Source of the DNA: Zymoseptoria tritici IPO323
Lineage: Eukaryota > Ascomycota > Dothideomycetes > Mycosphaerellales > Mycosphaerellaceae
Reading direction: 5' to 3'
Length of the DNA: 64,000 bases
Assembly (NCBI RefSeq): GCF_000219625.1
Contig: NC_018218.1
Coordinates: 248,001-312,000 of the forward strand
Made by a program: the position numbers and the translations under genes
Notes under the pieces: model-generated
The model's input: the letters and a program-made list of their open reading frames with translations, nothing else
Databases searched by the model: none
Told to the model about the DNA's origin: nothing
Shown: piece after piece, positions 1 through 11,317 of the stretch
Layout of the letters: every line of letters starts with the position of its first letter
How positions within the stretch are numbered: the stretch's first letter is position 1

Positions 1-1358
1 GAACATAGCACAACACTCATCGGCGCCACCATCTCTCTCGCTTGCAGCAGCCAGACTCAACGAGATCTCACACTCGCCGAGAGCGGCGTTCCACTCGTCT
101 ATTGTCCTCATGGTCTGGCAAGACGTTCTTATCCCAGCTGCGAACATCAACGGTATTGCGGAGATCGACGTAGTTCTATCGGAAATTGCGAGAGGCGGTC
201 CGTGGGATCTTGGCGGTGGTGGGTATGGCCGAGGGATTCTGGGTCGGGCGAGAGCACGAAAACCACCTTATGATGATATCAACAGGTTATGAGCCCGGTT
301 GAAGGCGAGTTATTCCTAACCAAAGGTCATATAAGACGTCGTAGTGTCAGGAGTATCGACGAGCATTATTAAATGCCCGTTGTCTCGTATCTTCGAGGCA
401 ATGTCATTCGATTTCTGACAGAGTACGGTGACTGCAAACGAGACCATGGACACAGCATCACTGGCCGCAGTCACTCTGGATGATTCACTGCTCTCGATCA
501 TGCAGCTGCAACAGCTCGACCATTGGCCGTACCGCAGGAAGATATCTTGCTGTCGTTCAGTCCTTCTTGCCTTGCAGATACACTCATTCAAAGTTGGCGA
601 CTTACTTGACGTATCTGCATGTCATGCACTCTCACTACGGAGTGCTGTCCAGGCGGATGATCAATCTCGGCAGCGACAGCCTTCTTGCTGGACCTCGCAG
701 AGCGTACAGGCGTCTTTTGCGCCAGGATCTGGGACAGATTTCATTGCCATCAAACTCCAAAAGGGACCAGAAAGATCTGTTCTTCAGGATACACTCAATC
801 AGACTTCGGCTGAGCTCGCCCGCCAAGACCTTGCTCAGAGGAGAGAACTGGAGCCGAGGAGCCAGGCGAACGATCAAAGTGTTTCAAATCCATCAATATA
901 CCCTTCATGCAGGAAAGGAAGCTCATTGGAATACTTTTGCATAACGCGGTCAATGCCTGTGCACAGTTATCGCCTTGCTTCACCCGCCTTGCACAAAGGC
1001 CTCACATGAAGTGAAGTCGGCAATTGTAGACGAAGCGCAAAGCTTGTTCGCATTGGTGCCTTGGTGCCTTAGATCAGCCGGCCGATCTCGCAGATACCTC
1101 ACTCCTGCCCTGGCCCTTGCATGCTTCCCCCACCAAGACTCAAGACTCGGGGCGGCCAATGCGGCGGATCCCAGATGAAAAATGCCGTGAGTAGCCGAAG
1201 GAGCAATGATAACACAATCTTCATCATACCGACGTTATCAGCGTGGACCGGGTTCAATGCTGCCTGCCAATTGAGTCACCTGATTGTCATCTCTTTGTTT
1301 GGCTCACGGCTGGCGACGGTGAGTCCGAGTCTGCTGTGAATAAAAAAGGGAAGTGCTC
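1..1358. other. No convincing gene (left edge)
   Basis: Several short overlapping reading frames exist on both strands. None has a recognisable domain, a signal peptide or a consistent splice pattern. Frame 1 is open from base 1 to about 270 and could be the 3' end of a gene that starts outside the window, but nothing in its translation supports that. The last part is presumably the upstream region of the proline dehydrogenase gene. Confidence 0.4.
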
Positions 1359-1420
1359 AGTCTCTCTTCCTTTGTTCCTCCCCCGTCTATTCCATCTCCT
1401 TCCTTTGCCCGTCATCCTCA
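1359..1420 (+). promoter_or_regulatory. CT-rich leader before proline dehydrogenase
   Basis: A strongly pyrimidine-rich stretch directly precedes the chosen ATG at 1434. Such CT tracts are common just upstream of the start in well-expressed fungal genes and often mark the transcription start zone. It also argues that the in-frame ATG at 1353 lies in the leader and not in the protein. This is a composition-based call. Confidence 0.35.
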
Positions 1421-1433
1421 CAATAGCAACGAC

Positions 1434-2924
1434 ATGCCGCCGACTGCGATGAGACCGACCACATCACTCCGCGTGGAGAGCGTCTTCCTCCCAAGCACAA
1501 TACTCACCAAGCACACCACATATATCTGCCGGACGTCCCTCCTACCAACTCCCTCTCCCACACAGCAGCGATACGTCTCCTCCAAGCGAAAACTGCACTC
1601 GACCTCGTCCAAAGATGTCGCTCTCCCCGTGCCCTCGCCGGTGCCCGAGCAGTACAGCTCGTCCTCCTCCAGCAAGTCCCTCGAAACGCAAAAGAGCATT
1701 CTGGCCACACTCCCACTCTCGCACATCCTCCGCACATATCTAATCACAGCCATGTCGAGCTCGCCAATCCTCCTGCAATCCTCCACATCCATCCTCCGCC
1801 GCATGCTTGAATCCAAGAATCCACTCTTCCGCCTCGACTCCAACCCCATCATGCGAGCAGTCCTCCTCGAAACATTCTACAAGCAATTCTGCGCCGGCAC
1901 CAATGCCGCAGAAATCGCAAAGTCAACCGCCGATCTCCGCCAGCTGGGCTACTCCGGCGTGATCCTCGAATACGCCAAAGAAGTGCTCAAAGATGCGGAA
2001 AGTAACGAGCTAGCGGAAATCGCCGAGTGGAAGACGGGCATGCTCAAGTCCATCGAGATGGCCGCACCAGGCGACCTCCTTGGACTCAAGTGGTCAGGCA
2101 TGGGACCCGCGGCTATGAACAGGATGAAAGACCAACTCCCACCCAGCAAAGAAATGGACGAAGCCATGCACAGCGTCTGCAAAGCCGCCGCGGAGAAGGA
2201 CATGGCTCTCCTGCCCGCAGCCGAGGAGACCTGGAACCTCGCCGGTTTCCACGACTGGTGTCTAAACTTGCAGCGTGTGTACAACACTTCCGGCAAAGCA
2301 GTCGTCTACACCACCTACCAACTCTACCTCAAACAATGTCCCGCCACCATCGCCGAGCACCTCGCCCTCGCGAAGAAGGAAGGCTTCACTTTGGGAGCTA
2401 AACTCGTCCGCGGAGCATACCTCGCCACAGAGAAGAGAGAGCTCATCTGGCCGGACATCCAAACTACGCACAACGCCTACGACGCCGCCATGACCGCCCT
2501 CATCAAGCGACAATACACATCTTCCATCCCGCAACCTCCCGGCGCACCCGCTGACTACCCATCTCTCAACGTCGTCATCGCCTCGCACAACGCCGCCACG
2601 GTCACCCTCGCGCAGAAACTCCGCCAGGAACAAGCTGCTCGCGGAGAAACTCTCACGCCACTCATCTTCGCTCAGCTGCAGGGCATGGCGGACGAGGTTT
2701 CCTGCCAGCTTCTTGCCGCAGCCAAGCAGAGTAAGGAAGAGGGTACGATGCCTGTGGAGCGGGTGTTCAAGTGTACGACTTGGGGGCCCATGTATGAGTG
2801 TTTGAACTATTTGCTGAGGCGGGCGGCGGAGAATAAGGATGCGGCGAGTCGGACGGGGGATACGAGGAAGGCTATGGGTGTGGAGTTGATGAGGAGGGTG
2901 AGGGCTATGGTTGGGTTGGCATGA
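1434..2924 (+). CDS. PUT1: Proline dehydrogenase, mitochondrial (PRODH family)
   Basis: Predicted FAD-dependent proline dehydrogenase, 496 aa, which oxidises L-proline to pyrroline-5-carboxylate at the mitochondrial inner membrane. The first 60 or so residues are rich in Ser, Thr and Arg with few acidic residues, as expected for a mitochondrial presequence. The C-terminal half carries the TIM-barrel motifs of the family: KLVRGAY followed by a Glu, ASHN, the LQGMADE segment (GMSD-like) and a final YLLRRAAEN helix that in this family contacts substrate and FAD. An in-frame ATG at 1353 would add 27 residues. I prefer 1434 because the upstream part is a CT-rich leader. No intron is needed. The usual PYG motif before the final helix reads TWG here, so this may be a divergent fungal paralogue. 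The symbol is by family only. Confidence 0.88.
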   Translation: MPPTAMRPTTSLRVESVFLPSTILTKHTTYICRTSLLPTPSPTQQRYVSSKRKLHSTSSKDVALPVPSPVPEQYSSSSSSKSLETQKSILATLPLSHILRTYLITAMSSSPILLQSSTSILRRMLESKNPLFRLDSNPIMRAVLLETFYKQFCAGTNAAEIAKSTADLRQLGYSGVILEYAKEVLKDAESNELAEIAEWKTGMLKSIEMAAPGDLLGLKWSGMGPAAMNRMKDQLPPSKEMDEAMHSVCKAAAEKDMALLPAAEETWNLAGFHDWCLNLQRVYNTSGKAVVYTTYQLYLKQCPATIAEHLALAKKEGFTLGAKLVRGAYLATEKRELIWPDIQTTHNAYDAAMTALIKRQYTSSIPQPPGAPADYPSLNVVIASHNAATVTLAQKLRQEQAARGETLTPLIFAQLQGMADEVSCQLLAAAKQSKEEGTMPVERVFKCTTWGPMYECLNYLLRRAAENKDAASRTGDTRKAMGVELMRRVRAMVGLA

Positions 2925-3848
2925 TTTGTTCAGAGTGATGGGAGGATTTGGTCGGGGTTTTGGGGAGCATTACTATCAGCGAGGAGTTTCGGGCGGGATA
3001 TGATGATGGACGGCATACATGGACGGCTTGGATGATAGATGATGAACAGGTTCGAGCATGTAATGAATGCAATGTGCTCCCAAACCCCATCCTTTGTACA
3101 TCCTTCTTTCATTCTCGCCTCTCATCGGTGACGTTACACTCGCACGGCAGAAGGCATCCCTCCACACCTCCGATGGCAAGTCTTACACACACACACACTG
3201 GGCTACACGAATTTCAACATCCTCTTGCCTCCCCGACATCGCCCTCTCCCATCATCATTAATCTCTCCTACCACCCCTCCACCATCATCGGCGACAGCCA
3301 TCTCCACTCTCACACACGAGTTCACAACATCATCTCTGTGATTAGACCGACGGCACAACAAAACTCATCCGTCACAGAAACTTCCATCCGTCCCACTCAC
3401 ATCGCACCGTCCACCGTCCTCCCGCCTCATCCTGCACAGTCTAAATCTGACTGCCGAAGATATGCGGCGCCAATCTGTGATCCACCACCGACCACAAACT
3501 TACGACAAGCATACTAACCAAATACAGTAGATACTGGAACGACACCGGAGTCGCCGGACCGTGTCCAAAATGGAAGAGCGGGGATGTGATTGGAAGAGAG
3601 GATGGGGGAAAGGGATCGTATGCCTGGATCGGGAAATCTGGGATGTTGGGAGAGTTTGGACGATGGGAGGGTGGGGTCGCCGTGGGTAGCCGAGCGATGT
3701 CGCAGGGCTGGGATTCTTGAGACTCTGGACGGGGATTGCGGGGCAGGGATTTTGGTGGAGAGGAATTGTACTTGGGATGGTGGTCATGGTGAGAGTGTGT
3801 ATGAGGTCGAGTGAACGCAGTGGGAGGATGCACATTGGTGTCGTATAC
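2925..3848. other. Intergenic; CA microsatellite, no gene seen
   Basis: The stretch downstream of proline dehydrogenase contains a short CA repeat at about 3186-3200 and pyrimidine-rich, low-complexity sequence to about 3480. Reading frames on both strands look like composition artefacts (runs of Pro, Ser and His). Confidence 0.5.
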
Positions 3849-3962
3849 TCAGATCTGCGATGCCGATGAAGAGGAGGTGGCGGGTTCCGACTTCGCAGCA
3901 CTGGGAAGCCGACCGGAGCTGGGTCCGCGTGTGTTGACCGCACTGAATTTGGAGGCCGACAT
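3849..3962 (-). CDS. Candidate 37-codon small ORF
   Basis: A 37-aa reading frame starts at an ATG with an A-rich upstream context (AAAAC before the ATG) and ends in TGA. The peptide begins MSASKFSAVNTRGPSSG and ends in a Ser/Ala-rich tail. It has no signal peptide, membrane segment or Cys. I do not recognise it. The balanced composition and the start context make it look more like a short real peptide than the surrounding frames, but it could equally be a chance ORF or the start of a longer spliced gene. No donor site precedes its stop codon. Confidence 0.3.
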   Translation of the reverse strand: MSASKFSAVNTRGPSSGRLPSAAKSEPATSSSSASQI

Positions 3963-5160
3963 GTTTTCGACGTGAGTAGTATGTTGCCTTCTGTGAGTAG
4001 GATGTATGGAAGACACATTTTTGTGTTATGGTCTCGGCGGAGGTGATGAGAAGTCGAGATGGTGCTCGAAATGCTCCCAGACTTGAGCGAACAGAATGCG
4101 AGGCTCGAGTAGAAGAAGTCCACTTGCGTTGGTGGTTGTACTTCGTGGCTTGGGCATGCTCAAAAAAGGGAACCCGGCGCTATAGTTTCGAACTTTGGAA
4201 AGTACGATAAGCTTGAGTAGGTTGGTATCCAGGAAGGCAAAGCATGCGTGCGCGGTCGGGACTCAAGACCTTCCGGGAAAGAGAAATTTGGTCGAAGCGA
4301 GCTTGCTGACCTCCACTGAGGCACAGCTTCTGCGAAGGATGCCGTGGGATACTTTTGCGTGGTGCCATGTCTCTCGCATCAGGCAGAGATACTTGTACTC
4401 GGGTGAGGGGGAAGCTCATGAGCCGCATTTGAAAGACAATCCCCAAGGCATCCCGGAGGCATCCCTGGTCGGGTCTCTGATCTGCTCTTCGCAACTTCCT
4501 GAGTTCAGAACAGCATTGAATTGCTACCAAAGTGTTGTATTGATTTCGAGCCCGTGTAGAGAGTCTGCATTCGTCGAGCTGGTACCAGAATCGTGTCTTT
4601 TGTCCAGGAGCGGAGGAGCCGTCCTTCGCATGTTCAGTAAGACGTGTATGACTGATCAAGACCTCCTTGTGCGTGCGCAAAGATCCAGTAGGGGGCCGAG
4701 ACACGATTGACCATGCTTACTGTCCTTCATACGCATCAGTTTTCGATGCTCCTCCACATTGTGTCCATGATCGGGTCTCCCACATTCTGCAGCGGTCACC
4801 AAAGCTTTCGTGGTGTGTTGTCTCGCTCGTCCCATGAATGCCTTCGTGCCCGCAGGATGTCTCAAATCTTGCGGGCATCTTGTTGCAGAAGCCTACAAAG
4901 CTTGATCTCGATACCCGAGTGCACTCGAGTGCTGCTGAACGGCTCAGCCATGGTGGACAGCCAAGTATCTTGAATCGCCTCTCGTACTACCTCGGCGGCT
5001 ACTCCCAGAAGGCATCGTGGACGGCTCGCCTTCGCTGGAGTCCACCCTGACCTCTTTCATCGTCGTGTGACACTGTTCAAAAGAGGAACTCATCACGTTC
5101 CACTGCGTTGGGAGCAGACAGAGCCAGTGATGTCTTCGCTCGTCAAGCTGCAGCAAAGAG

Positions 5161-5213
5161 TCCCTAGACCGAGGCCCGTATCTCCGCTTCTGATTCCCTA
5201 GACCGAGGCCCGT
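5161..5213. repeat. Two copies of a 19-bp direct repeat
   Basis: TCCCTAGACCGAGGCCCGT occurs at 5161-5179 and again at 5195-5213, a spacing of 34 bp. The two copies are identical over 19 bp. No gene overlaps them. Confidence 0.7.
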
Positions 5214-7870
5214 GTATCGAGAGCAAATGTTTGGCGAGGCGGCAGAAGGTATGTGGCAATGCCAGTCAAGCTGCGGTGAAGCGCGGCGAGCGCCTCTAAC
5301 TAGCGATTCGGGCCAAAGTAGCCTGTGCTGGTGCTGAAGCTATCGGCGTCGGTGCTGATGCTGATGTGAATGCTGGTGTAGATGCGGAAAGCTGAGATTG
5401 TGTTGGCGCCTTGGCTGCAGGCATGCGAGTATCCTGTCGAGGCGGAGGTGCGACCTCCTCGACGTCGTCTTAGAGAGGCTCCCAGTCTGATGGTCGTACT
5501 CAGCCCGGAGGTGGGCCGTTCGCAGACGGGTTCTTGTGGTGCCAGTCTGCAATCGCGTATTCTGCCGTGTTTTGAAGCATGAGGTATGGCTCATCGGGGT
5601 GTGCGCCCTCTCAAGTCTGAAGCCAGAGACTGAGATATTCTCCCGAACATTGTACACAGCTCCTCGTGGACCCAATTCAATGTCTCAAAAGCCGTGGATC
5701 GTCTTCCAACCTTCTTCCTCTCTGATACCGCCACCTCATGGTCCGGTAGTCGTATACTTGTCCAGTCTTATCATGCATTTACCAACCGAAACTCTCGTGT
5801 CGCTCGCATGCGTCGACGCAAAGCATGTCTCCCTTGCTCGCGGCCGGAAAGTGTGACAGCCACAGCTGGTGCTCGAGGCGAAGGGTATTGCTGAGGACTC
5901 GGTGAGATTTTCTGAGGTCGATCGTGCATGTCCGGTGGTATGATGTGGTTCCATAATGAGGTGCATGCTTTTGTCGGCACTCGAAGAGGCAAGGGATGCG
6001 TTTGTGCGCCAGGCGGTGGGAGTGATCAGCTCTGAGGGCATGAAAGTTGCTGTGCTGCCCATCTTGCTGTCGTGGAGGACAGCCTGTGCAAGACAGAGTG
6101 TGGAAGGCGTGGATTCGCTCTTTCGAGGTGACCGCGGAAGGAGAAGAGCTGGAATGTGCCTGCTTGGTCCATGTCGCCGAGGCGAGGGATGAGATGAGGA
6201 ATGAAAGGTGCGCTCGTCTTTCTCGTTTTACCTACCTTGTCGATCAATGCCTCATCTCGACGATGCGTGCAGGTCCGCTCGTTGGTGCGGTGGCAGCCTC
6301 TCGATGAGTCCCTCGCCGACGTATCTGCCTCTTTGTAAAAGACGAGATTGGGGCCATCTCATCAGTGAGCATGCTTGAGTTGTCATCCTTTGATGGTGCC
6401 ACCTGTCGCAGCTTCTCCGCATCCGGCATTCGTCATGTATCTACTGCCTGAGAATCCGTGCTGATCGTGCGCCGGCGTAAGCTGTGCTTCCCTCGAGGGA
6501 TGTGGATGTGGCAGTCGTGGTGGGTGCTCGAGTCGTGGATTGTAGCGTGGTCATGGGCTCTCAGCAAGGACAGTGGTTTGTGGCTATGTTCCCTCCTCTG
6601 CGGCTTAATCAGAGTCAGTTTCAGTCAGCAGTCGACATGAAATGAACAGGCTGCTGTGCTGTTGTGGCAAGGCCTTTGAGAAGATGGTAGTACTTCCTTT
6701 GCCACCAGTGTCACTCGGTGGCGTCTGAGACTTCGAGTCTGCATCTCACGAGCCTGAAGTGCACCATGATATGCCTCCTCGTCGAGGCAAGGGCCGACGC
6801 AAGGGATGAGAGGTATGAATGTATTCGTGTGCTACCTGCCTCTGCTCGCTGCTGTTCATCAGCGTGTTCCAGCTCGCCGGCCTTCTGCCTCTTCTCGCTG
6901 GTCGAAATGGCTCATATGTGCGGGAGTAGGTCGTGCTGCAGTCTGTCATGCCTCCACGCTCGCCTCAATGGCCATGTCGCTGCTGGCTGCTGGTGCGAAT
7001 GAAATGTCATGGGGAGCTCGGCACACACTGTCTGTTCGTCACCTTCGTCGCCACTCAAGCCTCAGGCGAGCTTCGAATTGACTGTGCGGGAGCAAGGTCC
7101 GAGCGTTGTATGTTTTGCAGCTTGAAGCGGCGGTGGGCGTGATGGTGCTGGTGTCAGCGCTGGCCCGGTGTGCTCGCCACGGCTGTATACATGACAATTG
7201 AGTCGGTGCAATGGCTCGCGCTGCATCATATCACATTGGAGAAGCTCCGCTGTCATGTATTGAGTCCTCAATGTCACCGCTGCGGTCGTGAGAGCGGCGG
7301 AGGGCAGTTGTGAAGGGCGGTCTTGGCGTGGCTGTTTCGGCGGTCTTGCTTCCTTCCTTGAGCTTCACCCACCACTCTTCCCTCCACCACATTGTCACAT
7401 CACTGCAACATCGTCCATCACATCCGCCACCGCCTCATCCACGATCACAAGCTCATCACGGAGCTCGTGCGAGTGTTGTCATGCCGCTGACATGAATTGC
7501 GAGTGGTGGACGGCGGATCTCCTCGTCTTCGCAGCTTCCACCACCCACCACTGCACACCTCCTTCCACCACCGCTCTCACCAGCATCATATGGCAACGGC
7601 GACCACATGAGGCTGTTCTCTGACCTCAAGAGCTGCTTTGGTATGAATATTGAAGCATGTGCTGACCGCCGTGGCTCACAACTGACATGGCAGGCTGGCA
7701 GACACCTCCGCCAACAGCTCCGCAGCACCCGGCGACAGCGACCTCAGCAGCCACCACCACCTCCAAAACAGAGACACATGATACATGATGGCCTCCTCGA
7801 GCGACTCGACATGTTCATGTCGCTGCGCAGCCTTTGCGCCGTCGCAATATGACCTCGAGGTCTCCGCGGC

Positions 7871-7918
7871 CTTCGAAGCCATACTTTCTTTCGAAGCCAT
7901 ACTTTCGAAGCCATACCA
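7871..7918. repeat. Short tandem repeat, three copies
   Basis: Three close copies of TTCGAAGCCATACTTTC or its beginning lie next to each other with unit lengths of about 14-19 bp. They look like a small local expansion and are not in a recognisable gene. Confidence 0.6.
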
Positions 7919-8618
7919 CCACAGCCGTACAGCAAGGTCCAGCAGTGATATGACAGTACCACAGCCTCTCCGAGAGGATAGAAAGAGCCGAGAAGCATGC
8001 CAGGTAGGTCTTTCCACTGTCTTATAGCCCTCACCGCCGGCTCCAGGTCGCTGCTGCCCAAAGACTCAAAAGCTGATAGCATACTTTGCAGTAAATCCAC
8101 CTGCCCTCGACCTTTCACCATGCCGCAAGCACCTCGAATCGCATGCGCCAGCCGATATGTTCCTCTCACCCGTAATCTCAAGCCGGTCTGGGCACATCAC
8201 CGCCGCCGCCGACCATCGATTTCGGACCTTTTAAGATTTAGAGACCCAGGTACCGACTGCGGACAAGCCAAAGCAAGAGCAGCAAGAGCAGAGCATCAAG
8301 ACAAAAGCTTTCGTCGCTAGGAAAGAGCAGCAATCCATACTACATCCCGTCGTCGCCGGCCACTGTTCGTCTTCGAACCTGCGGTGGCAGTCATCACGTC
8401 GTGGCTTCTCCGGACACCGCATACACGCTCTGGCAGCCTCTGGCCAAGCAGCATATATTCAAGACTTCTGAGCCTCCTATATTCCGCCGCTCGATGTCCT
8501 TCCTTTGCGGTTGGTTGGACCTCCTTTCCTTGCCTCGATCATTCTTTCTTTACACCCTCGTCAAGAGAAGTGGCGGCCGCGAGCCATTGGCCGGCGTGAG
8601 TGCCTGAGCATGATAATT

Positions 8619-9081
8619 GCAGACTTTCCTCGGAAGACTTGGATCAAATGCCTGCTCGTGCTTGCCACCCCACACTCCTACACACTCGTCCCCACCAGAG
8701 TGCAGTTGACAGTAGTGCATGTCGTGCGTGGTCCTTGCAGCCTTCCTCGGGAAGACTCTTGGATCGCCTGCGTCGTCGCTTCTGAGTCCTGCTCACTGCA
8801 CCATTTCCTGACATCGACAGCCGTGAGCAACAAGGCCGGTCTATGTCAAGTCGCTGCCATTGCAGGCTTCTTTTGGAAGACTCTTTGGTGGCTTTGGTCA
8901 GACGATCTGCTATTTCTCACCACACTCCTCCGGCATCTCTCGCGAACTTCCCTGGAAGACCCTGAAGAACGCCTTCACACCTCTGCACTTTTACTCATCC
9001 CACTCATCGGCATGGGTGTGCCTTTGGCCCCAGTAAGCTCCGGCACTCGATCTTGCAGACTTCTTCGGAAGACTCTTGGAC
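8619..9081. repeat. Diverged ~110-bp spaced repeat, five motif copies
   Basis: A motif close to TGCAGACTTCTTCGGAAGAC recurs at about 8619, 8736, 8861, 8944 and 9054, that is every 80-125 bp. The copies share the central CTTC..GGAAGAC palindrome-like core followed by TCTTGGA. Sequence between motifs is only weakly similar. The pattern suggests an old tandem array that has diverged, or a repeated binding site. No protein-coding reading of the array is consistent across copies. Confidence 0.55.
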
Positions 9082-9757
9082 ACATGTGTACATCTCCCCT
9101 TCCATCGTCTCCACAGAGGGTTGCACTGGGGGATTTATAAGGGTGACTGTGGTCAGGTACCGATTCAGTTCGAACCGCCCGTCATTCAGATTGTTTGTGA
9201 CTGGCCTTTGAGCGGTGTCTGTGTGGCTCCGTAGCTCCGGCTTTCGCTTTCAATTCGCTCCATTTGGAGTTGGAACACTCGATCACCATCTGAACATGGT
9301 TCTGGCCCGCTGGTTTCGCTCCCGTGAGGAGTAACCATGGTCGGTTCCTCAGCATGGTATGTCCGCTCATCATCGTCCGGCTCTGCTCGTCGTCCGCGAC
9401 AGTGGGTAACGTCCGGCACCACCCTCGCCGCAATGGGAGGAAGGACAGTCAAATGTCTCTGCAGTACTGGCCTTGGCAGTCTCAGATGTTGGGAACTCTC
9501 GTCTTGTCCTCCAGGAGCCATGCTTGCAGTACATCTTCCCGTTGACTCTTGGTCGTTCTTGCAGCCATCTATTGGATGGCTCTTGACGGCCTTGCAGGCA
9601 ACTCGGATGTCTCTTGTCGAGTGGTGGAAGTTGGACTCGACTGTTGGAATGTCCGCTCCCCTCTTCGTGTCCCATAGCTTTGCCACTTTTCTTCGCACGC
9701 CTTGCTTTCCGATTCCTGATTTTTTCACCCACGAGCAAGTACTCTTCATTTCTTTTG

Positions 9758-9903
9758 TTCTGCGCTGCTTTTTCAAGTCTTGATGAGCCTGGTGCCCAAG
9801 CAAATGACCGCAAGTTGATCCACTTTCCTTTTCTGCGCTGCTTTCTCAAGTCTTGATGAGCCTCGTGCCCAAGCACATTACCGCAAGTTGATCTCTTTTT
9901 TTC
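9758..9903. repeat. Tandem repeat, two copies of a 73-bp unit
   Basis: The unit starts TTCTGCGCTGCTTT at 9758 and again at 9831 and runs through a segment with CAAGTCTTGATGAGCC and CCGCAAGTTGATC. The copies differ at only a few positions. On the minus strand both copies can encode the same short Gln/Arg-rich segment, but in frames that do not continue into one another. Confidence 0.75.
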
Positions 9904-11146
9904 TTTCCCGGTGATGAGCAAGTCTCTGCCGATGTCTGCTTTCTGTCCGACCATGAGCGAAGTATCCTCATCGTCGTCGACGTCCTCCCCTCTGCTGTCC
10001 GACCATGCCCGCTTCCGCCTTTGAGCATGTCTCAGGTGATGATCACTCTTACTGACTCCCAAAACCTGCCGTGAGCCTTGTGCCGGCAGACTTCCCCTTC
10101 GTTCGTTTTTAGCTGTAGACTTCTTGTCCAGCCAGGTCCCCCTCTGCCTTCACCAAGATCCATCAAGTCAAGTTGAGGCGATTGAATGATCAGGATTTCT
10201 GGTATGTTGCCCCACCGCTGTTGACTTTTGACTCCGCTGACCCTCTTCAGGAAGCCATCCGAAGTATAGATTGCTATCAGAATAGTCAAGAGAGGATGTC
10301 CGGATGCGAGTGCCGTTGTTCTGAGCAGAAACTGGTGAGTCTGAGCGTTGATGATTGCTCCCACGGCACTCTGCTGACCTCTTTCAGCTCTCGACGACTT
10401 CTACAAGTATAGGTCTTATCAAGGGAGGATGTCAGAGTGCCGAACTCGAGCGAAGAGAACGATGCAAGCGAGTTGAAGCCGCTGGGGCAGGATGAAGGCT
10501 TTACGGCACCCGGAAAGGGGAAATGAAGGAGATGAAGGAGACGCAGGCTGTATGTTCTTGCTCAGCAAGCTGGCCGGATGTGGATATGGTCCAGAATTTG
10601 GTTGTCGGCCATGTGGAATCGTCTGAAGAAGGCACTTGTCTGCAGGACTTCGTCGGCGCGGAGGAGTTCAACATCTGGGGATCGATTCTGTCCTCGTCGC
10701 CAGCAGTTCGATGAATGCAGCCGACATTCTGCGCCTGGTCCCATTGCCCTCCCTTCGAGCGTCCTCAACCTTCTTTCAGCTCAGTCGTGGCCGGTGGTCC
10801 TTTGCTTCAGGATTCACGCACTTCCGAATGTCAACTTATGCCAGACCGAGCGTTCCACGTGTCTCGCCCACGATTTTCGCCGTCTGTGCTGTGATCCATC
10901 TCGACATCGGCGTGCAATCTGGACATGTATTGGCCACCTCCTGCTCACTCCTCGCATTGTTCTTTAGCCGTCGACAGGATCACCTCGTAACACAGGTCCT
11001 GTCTGCTGGCTTTCTGCGTTATCTCGGGTTGAGTGTGAAGGGTTTTGATAGCGGCCTTCGCCCAGGTATTGCCGGCGGTCGTCTTTGGGTCCCGGTGCTC
11101 CGTGCTGTAGCCTGTCTGCCGCATTCGCTTGGTTGTCCGTCGCTCG

Positions 11147-11317
11147 GATCCGCCACTGCTGGTATCGATTCTACTGCTGGTCCCGCCTTCACTGCTGGTA
11201 TGACCTCCGCGGCTGGTGTCGTCTTCACTGCTATCAACCTCGCTTCTGGTATCGGCCTTGCTGCTGGAATCGCCTCCACTGCTACTATCGTCTTCACTGC
11301 TGGTCTCGCCTTGGCCG
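11147..11317. repeat. 18-bp minisatellite (ACTGCTGGTATCGCCTTC-like)
   Basis: About nine degenerate 18-bp units of the type ACTGCTGGTATCGCCTTC lie head to tail, one of them shortened to 15 bp. Because the unit is a multiple of three and lacks stops, frames stay open on both strands: Ala/Gly/Thr hexapeptides on the plus strand and Ser/Asp/Gly-rich acidic hexapeptides on the minus strand. I cannot decide whether either is translated. Confidence 0.75.

Larger units (their letters stand above)
3963..8590. other. Gene-poor stretch, decayed sequence with small direct repeats
   Basis: About 4.6 kb with no reading frame I can assign on either strand. The longest frames (about 110-170 aa) overlap each other on opposite strands and have no domain features. 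Small repeats are visible: a 19-bp direct repeat (TCCCTAGACCGAGGCCCGT) at 5161-5179 and again at 5195-5213, and three close copies of a TTCGAAGCCATACTTTC motif at about 7872-7917. Interspersed trinucleotide-rich tracts occur near 5335-5380 and 7370-7470. It may be an old repeat graveyard or non-coding RNA territory. Confidence 0.45.

Noticed and set aside
110..292. 60-codon frame at the left edge
   Set aside because: Ordinary composition, no start context and no domain. Could be the 3' part of something outside the window but this cannot be shown.
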